From Candidatus Gastranaerophilales bacterium (GTDB taxonomy: Bacteria > Cyanobacteriota > Vampirovibrionia > Gastranaerophilales > Gastranaerophilaceae): DNA of 64,000 nt. The stretch spans positions 62,001-126,000 of the forward strand of contig CALUSQ010000001.1 of the NCBI GenBank assembly GCA_944323475.1, written 5' to 3'. The notes below the pieces were generated by a model. The model was not told the DNA's origin, made no database searches, and saw only the letters and a list, made by a program, of their open reading frames with translations. Below, piece by piece: positions 62,666 to 64,000 of the stretch. Position numbers and translations under genes: made by a program. How positions within the stretch are numbered: the first letter of the stretch is position 1; each line of letters begins with the position of its first letter.

Positions 62666-63244
62666 TTAGTATATAGTTCTTTTAACTACATTAAATCTAC
62701 CTTGATTTCTGCTTTCATAAAGTTTTTCAAAATTATTTTGAACATCCTTATAGTTCTTTATTGTCAATTCGATAGATTTGTTTACTACAACAAACATAAT
62801 TGGCAAAGAAATCAATACAGTCATTATACCCACAAACATATGTTTTGAAAACTTTATTAAATGAGCTTTTTGTTTCGCAACATTTAATTGAGATCTGTGA
62901 TCAGATAAAAGCTTATTAAAAAGCTTTGTTCTCTCTTCCATTGGTATTTTGTCAAAATATTCAACATTTTCAGAATTAACCATAACAACAAATTTTTTAG
63001 CTCTAGGTCCTTTGTTCCTCACAACAGGTTTTTCTATTTCAGCATAAGGATCATAATCACTATCTTGAGAATCAGCACTAACACCATCCATAAGAGCTTT
63101 TGGACTTTGAGACAAAAAGCCTTCAGAATCATCAGTAAAATTACTCATGCTCCTAATAGTAGCTTGCAACTTTTCAATTTCGATTTTTTCATCAAAATCT
63201 AAATTATGAAAATCTTCATTATTGCCATCAAAAGATTCTGACAT
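62666..63244 (-). CDS. Single-helix membrane protein of unknown function
   Basis: The 192-residue product is acidic and polar to about residue 130, with a Ser/Asp-rich middle (ADSQDSDYDPYAEIEKP). One membrane helix (FVGIMTVLISLPIMFVVV, near 140-157) and a short basic tail follow. I start at the ATG at 63244 with an AGAGGA site; a longer frame to 63283 lacks one. It leads the DUF429-like gene. The family is not recognised. Confidence 0.65.
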   Translation of the reverse strand: MSESFDGNNEDFHNLDFDEKIEIEKLQATIRSMSNFTDDSEGFLSQSPKALMDGVSADSQDSDYDPYAEIEKPVVRNKGPRAKKFVVMVNSENVEYFDKIPMEERTKLFNKLLSDHRSQLNVAKQKAHLIKFSKHMFVGIMTVLISLPIMFVVVNKSIELTIKNYKDVQNNFEKLYESRNQGRFNVVKRTIY

Positions 63245-63367
63245 TTTTCCTCTGTACAATGTTTTCTGATTGATTTCGTACACTTTTTTTGTGTTAAACT
63301 AAATATATTATACTACATTATAAAAATTTTTTTACCTAAATTTGGAGTATTTTAAACGGAGAGAAAA

Positions 63368-64000
63368 ATGTTTGATTTTGACAAAGAAAAATTAGAAAAT
63401 TATATAAAAAAACTCAACACTCCTAAAGTTCTTATTGTTGGAGATATGGGCATAGACGAAATGGTATATGGTGAAACAGAAAGAATATCTAGAGAAGCAC
63501 CAGTATTAATACTCAGACACTCAAATACAAAAATCATTTTAGGACAAGCAGCAAACGCAGCCCACAACCTTGCAACAATCAATGGTGGCAAAGTTTCTGC
63601 AATCGGGCTATATGGAGATGACTATTATGGACCAATGCTTTTGGATGCTTTCAAAAAAGTCGGAATTAATACAGAGTATATGGTTCAGGATAATTCAAGA
63701 ATAACCACAGTAAAATCAAGAATTTCAGGCGCAAGTTTTCATTCTGTTGCACAACAAGTAGTTAGAATCGACAGGGTAGATGACAAAGCACCTTCAAAAG
63801 AAATTGAAGACAGACTTATTGAAAATATTGAAAAAGCAATGCCTTTACATGATGCTGTCATTCTCTCTGATTACAATATAGGGCTTTTAACAGATAGAGT
63901 AATCAAAGAAACAATATCAATTGCAAATAAATACAATAAAATTGTAGTTGCCGATGTTCAAAAAGATATGGCGAGATACAAAGGAGTAAATGCTCTTACA
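63368..64000 (+). CDS. D-glycero-beta-D-manno-heptose-7-phosphate kinase (HldE/RfaE-like), N-terminal part, cut by window edge
   Basis: The visible 211 residues are a PfkB-family kinase. VLIVGDMGIDEMVYGETERI and SREAPVLILR match the RfaE/HldE signature (GD.M.D.....ERISPEAPV), with GQAANAAHNLATING and GLYGDDYYGPML next. It would phosphorylate heptose for the LPS inner core, consistent with the lipid A genes. The C-terminal part, including the kinase catalytic Asp and any HldE adenylyltransferase half, is outside the window, so HldE versus single-domain HldA is open. It diverges from the membrane protein gene at 63244. Confidence 0.85.
   Translation, partial: MFDFDKEKLENYIKKLNTPKVLIVGDMGIDEMVYGETERISREAPVLILRHSNTKIILGQAANAAHNLATINGGKVSAIGLYGDDYYGPMLLDAFKKVGINTEYMVQDNSRITTVKSRISGASFHSVAQQVVRIDRVDDKAPSKEIEDRLIENIEKAMPLHDAVILSDYNIGLLTDRVIKETISIANKYNKIVVADVQKDMARYKGVNALT

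Overview
The window is a 64 kb stretch of AT-rich chromosome from an anaerobic Gram-negative bacterium. Outer-membrane biogenesis genes (lpxD-lpxC-fabZ-lpxA at the left edge, a heptose-phosphate-kinase-like gene at the right edge, a porin-like barrel) show a lipid A-type envelope. A clostridial/Thermotoga-type ferredoxin and an acetoacetate-type CoA-transferase suggest fermentation. Several large unknown proteins carry a short aromatic 'F-x-G/A' motif after a polar leader, and one protein has a 'FTLAE' pseudopilin N-terminus. Together these best fit a gut Vampirovibrionia/Melainabacteria (Gastranaerophilales-like) genome. The lineage call is inference; the Gram-negative, low-GC, standard-code (UGA = stop, with a prfB frameshift) part is read directly from the sequence.

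Layout. 1-25.5 kb is mostly core housekeeping: lipid A genes, nth, ferredoxin, cysE-cysK, tyrS, tig-clpP-clpX, prfB with a programmed +1 frameshift, metG, rph, a pseudopilin, bioA, dnaG-rpoD, pdxJ, crcB, a porin, a catalytically degenerate M48-like protein and pgi. Clear intrinsic terminators separate many of these units. 25.5-29.3 kb holds a cupin, a two-subunit 3-oxoacid CoA-transferase behind a recognisable promoter, and a large lysine-rich unknown protein.

29.4-41.6 kb is one long forward gene run. It contains an HpcH/HpaI-type aldolase behind repeated TTTATACAA sites, a membrane-anchored von Willebrand A protein, an FHA-like multi-pass membrane protein and two exported proteins sharing a TonB-C-like domain. 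It continues with a giant MFS-PlsC-acyl-ACP-synthetase fusion, a CdsA-like enzyme, a second PlsC, a methyltransferase and a CDP-alcohol phosphatidyltransferase. The last four resemble in composition the uncharacterised ynbABC genes of E. coli. Together they look like a complete, undescribed route from acyl donors to a modified phospholipid head group, coupled to an envelope VWA/FHA complex.

41.6-52.5 kb is accessory. It has a LysR regulator facing an acetyltransferase and a carboxymuconolactone-decarboxylase/cupin protein, a 5'-truncated bcp remnant, and a cluster of AAA+ proteins. The cluster has one intact ATPase, one paralogue that has lost its Walker A and Walker B residues but keeps the fold order, and one membrane-associated ATPase with an altered Walker B, plus two companions of unknown function. 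Four of the five cluster proteins carry the F-x-G-like motif or a close variant; the small membrane companion at 48461-48826 does not.

52.7-60.7 kb is a mobile-element-like island. It has a stand-alone DnaB-type ATPase domain, a frameshifted ParB-like gene, a secreted nuclease/phospholipase-D fusion, a PAPS-reductase-family protein next to a winged-helix protein behind a leader ORF and attenuator-like hairpin, an exported PD-(D/E)XK-like protein and a large serine recombinase. A tRNA-Ala(UGC) follows, then further unknown genes, a DUF429-like protein and the start of an hldE/rfaE-type kinase gene.
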